Shown piece after piece: positions 7,466 through 8,343 of a stretch of 8,343 bases of DNA (the stretch's first letter is position 1; every line of letters starts with the position of its first letter). Source of the stretch: Oxalobacteraceae bacterium UBA5157 (GTDB taxonomy: Bacteria; Pseudomonadota; Gammaproteobacteria; Burkholderiales; Burkholderiaceae_D). The DNA is taken from NCBI GenBank assembly GCA_002415335.1, contig DHXL01000416.1:35479-43821 (forward strand), given 5' to 3'. Position numbers and translations under genes: made by a program. Below the pieces are notes generated by a model. The model saw nothing but the letters and a program-made list of their open reading frames with translations, was not told the DNA's origin and did not search any database.

Positions 7466-7484
7466 GGGTTTTTTCGAAAAACCC
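7466..7484. terminator. Hairpin after phoR, possible operon end
   Basis: GGGTTTTTTCGAAAAACCC forms an 8-bp perfect stem (7466-7473 with 7477-7484) and a 3-nt loop, 30 nt after the phoR stop. A weaker CTGT/ACAG inverted repeat lies just before it (7451-7462). There is no T-run after the stem on either strand, so it is not a textbook intrinsic terminator. It may act as an mRNA 3'-end stabiliser, a weak terminator, or an operator for the next gene. Confidence 0.35.
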
Positions 7485-7537
7485 TGCTAGATTGTATTTG
7501 TGGCCAGCAATTTTCATCGACATCTTGGGGGTACCGT

Positions 7538-8125
7538 ATGTGGACCAAATCGGCGTTCTTGGGCGCCCTTTATCGTTCCTGTGTGCTGGCGATATCGCTG
7601 GCGCTGGCGGCCTGCGCGAGCCTGCTACCGAATGGAAAGCAGGAAACCAAGACGCCTTGGAACAGCTACGCAGAGGCATTGGAGATGTTCGGCAAGATCG
7701 TTCCCGGAAAAACTTCCCTGGCGGAGTTGAAGATCCTCGGCTTCGATCCGGACACAACACCAAACGTCGCCTTGCTGGGGCATGCCGATTTATTGCGCCG
7801 ACTGGTTGCCGCATCTTCGTTCGATATCAGCGTGCTGGACCCGGCCCTGCATGTTTGCGCAATCCCGCGCCAGACTTGTTTTGCCTTCGAGATTGAACAA
7901 ACCCAGACAGACCGTAAACGGTTCGGAAATTTTTGGCTGGATTTCTTGAATTTCGACCGGAAAACGGATGTATCTGGATGGCAATTCGATGCGCTCGTGG
8001 TTCTCAACAAGAACCTGGTCATCTATAAAATGTGGAGTGGAAAACCCAGCATCCATTCGTTCGAGAATGAACACAGTCCGCTCGGGCCGCTCCAGGGCTT
8101 GGGCGCTTCGGTGATACACCGGTAG
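7538..8125 (+). CDS. Predicted lipoprotein of unknown function
   Basis: The 195-residue product starts with a lipoprotein signal peptide: basic/polar MWTKS, hydrophobic core to residue 24, and lipobox LAAC with Cys26 as the probable lipidated residue. It would be anchored to the inner or outer membrane facing the periplasm. The mature part contains IVPGKTSLAELKILGFDPD (54-72), faintly resembling the GxT...LLG repeat of BamE/SmpA-type small lipoproteins, and Cys107 and Cys114, which could form a disulfide. I do not recognise the family. GGGGG at 7527-7531, six nt before the ATG, fixes the start; the same frame is open further upstream but overlaps phoR. It is separated from phoR by 101 nt and a hairpin, and no Pho box is visible upstream, so it probably belongs to a different unit. 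Confidence 0.8.
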   Translation: MWTKSAFLGALYRSCVLAISLALAACASLLPNGKQETKTPWNSYAEALEMFGKIVPGKTSLAELKILGFDPDTTPNVALLGHADLLRRLVAASSFDISVLDPALHVCAIPRQTCFAFEIEQTQTDRKRFGNFWLDFLNFDRKTDVSGWQFDALVVLNKNLVIYKMWSGKPSIHSFENEHSPLGPLQGLGASVIHR

Positions 8126-8174
8126 CTTGCTCCATCCGAGTATCGCCGCGGTGTCTTGGCGCACCGCAATGCGC

Positions 8175-8180
8175 TACAAT
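8175..8180 (+). promoter_or_regulatory. Putative -10 element before the second lipoprotein
   Basis: GCGCTACAATCGC contains TACAAT, a 5/6 match to the -10 consensus, about 50 nt before the next ATG. The best -35-like sequence, TTGGCG (8156-8161), is only 13 nt away, too close for standard sigma-70 spacing, so the -35 is weak or absent. The start site would fall near 8187. Confidence 0.4.
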
Positions 8181-8229
8181 CGCAATCCCCGTTCTGAATT
8201 CTTGCGTCATCCCCCGATGCCGTCATCCT

Positions 8230-8343
8230 ATGTTGCCAATCCGGCTATTCCCGATTCTTGCTGCATCGGCGGCTTTGTTTTTGAGCGCCTGCAGAACCAG
8301 CCTGCCGACCGCACCGATAATCGCCGCGCCCGCCGCAAGCCAT
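8230..8343 (+). CDS. N-terminus of a second predicted lipoprotein (partial)
   Basis: Thirty-eight codons are open to the right edge. The product begins MLPIRLFPILAAS, continues through a hydrophobic stretch to lipobox LSAC (Cys21), and then becomes Ala/Pro-rich, as in the linker of many lipoproteins. No Shine-Dalgarno is obvious. A competing frame from the ATG at 8217 is also open to the edge but has no signal peptide, so I prefer this one. The function cannot be judged from the fragment. Confidence 0.6.
   Translation, partial: MLPIRLFPILAASAALFLSACRTSLPTAPIIAAPAASH

Noticed and set aside
7133..7537. N-terminal extension of the lipoprotein frame back into phoR
   Set aside because: The extension overlaps the PhoR ATPase domain in another frame and would bury the signal peptide; the ATG at 7538 has a good Shine-Dalgarno and a signal peptide.
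8217..8343. Alternative open frame at the right edge starting at 8217
   Set aside because: Open to the edge but its product has no signal peptide or recognisable motif, whereas the overlapping frame from 8230 has a clear lipobox.

Overview
The window is a phosphate-homeostasis locus from what looks like a betaproteobacterium, probably Burkholderiales and possibly Oxalobacteraceae. The pointers are moderately GC-rich codon use, protein sequences of betaproteobacterial flavour as I remember them, and the pst-phoU-phoB-phoR gene order with ppk next door. The taxonomic call is inference; no rRNA or other marker gene is present.

Layout. Positions 1564 to 1 on the minus strand hold the first 521 codons of polyphosphate kinase (ppk1), which runs off the left edge. 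Positions 1565-1847 form a divergent control region with two Pho boxes back to back. One points left to ppk1 and one points right to the pst operon, and each sits exactly 10 nt upstream of a -10 hexamer, the same geometry as E. coli phoA. The rightward operon begins with a 35-codon leader ORF (1744-1851) that resembles a signal peptide and overlaps the pstC start by ATGA. It continues with pstC, pstA (GTGA overlap), pstB, phoU, phoB and phoR, ending at 7436. After a palindromic hairpin comes a 195-residue lipoprotein of unknown function (7538-8125). A -10-like element follows, then the first 38 codons of a second predicted lipoprotein that leaves the window on the right.

How it works together. 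PstC, PstA and PstB are the membrane channel and ATPase of the high-affinity phosphate ABC transporter. PhoU links transporter state to the sensor kinase PhoR. PhoR phosphorylates PhoB, and PhoB should bind the two Pho boxes, driving its own operon (positive feedback) and ppk1. Phosphate import and polyphosphate synthesis would therefore be induced from one shared intergenic region.

The main oddity is the absence of pstS, the periplasmic phosphate-binding protein gene that normally precedes pstC. In its place is only the short signal-peptide-like leader with a strong Shine-Dalgarno, which may be a remnant of pstS or a genuine small coupling ORF. Otherwise these are well-known gene families, and I see no wholly new system, mobile element, CRISPR array or RNA gene.
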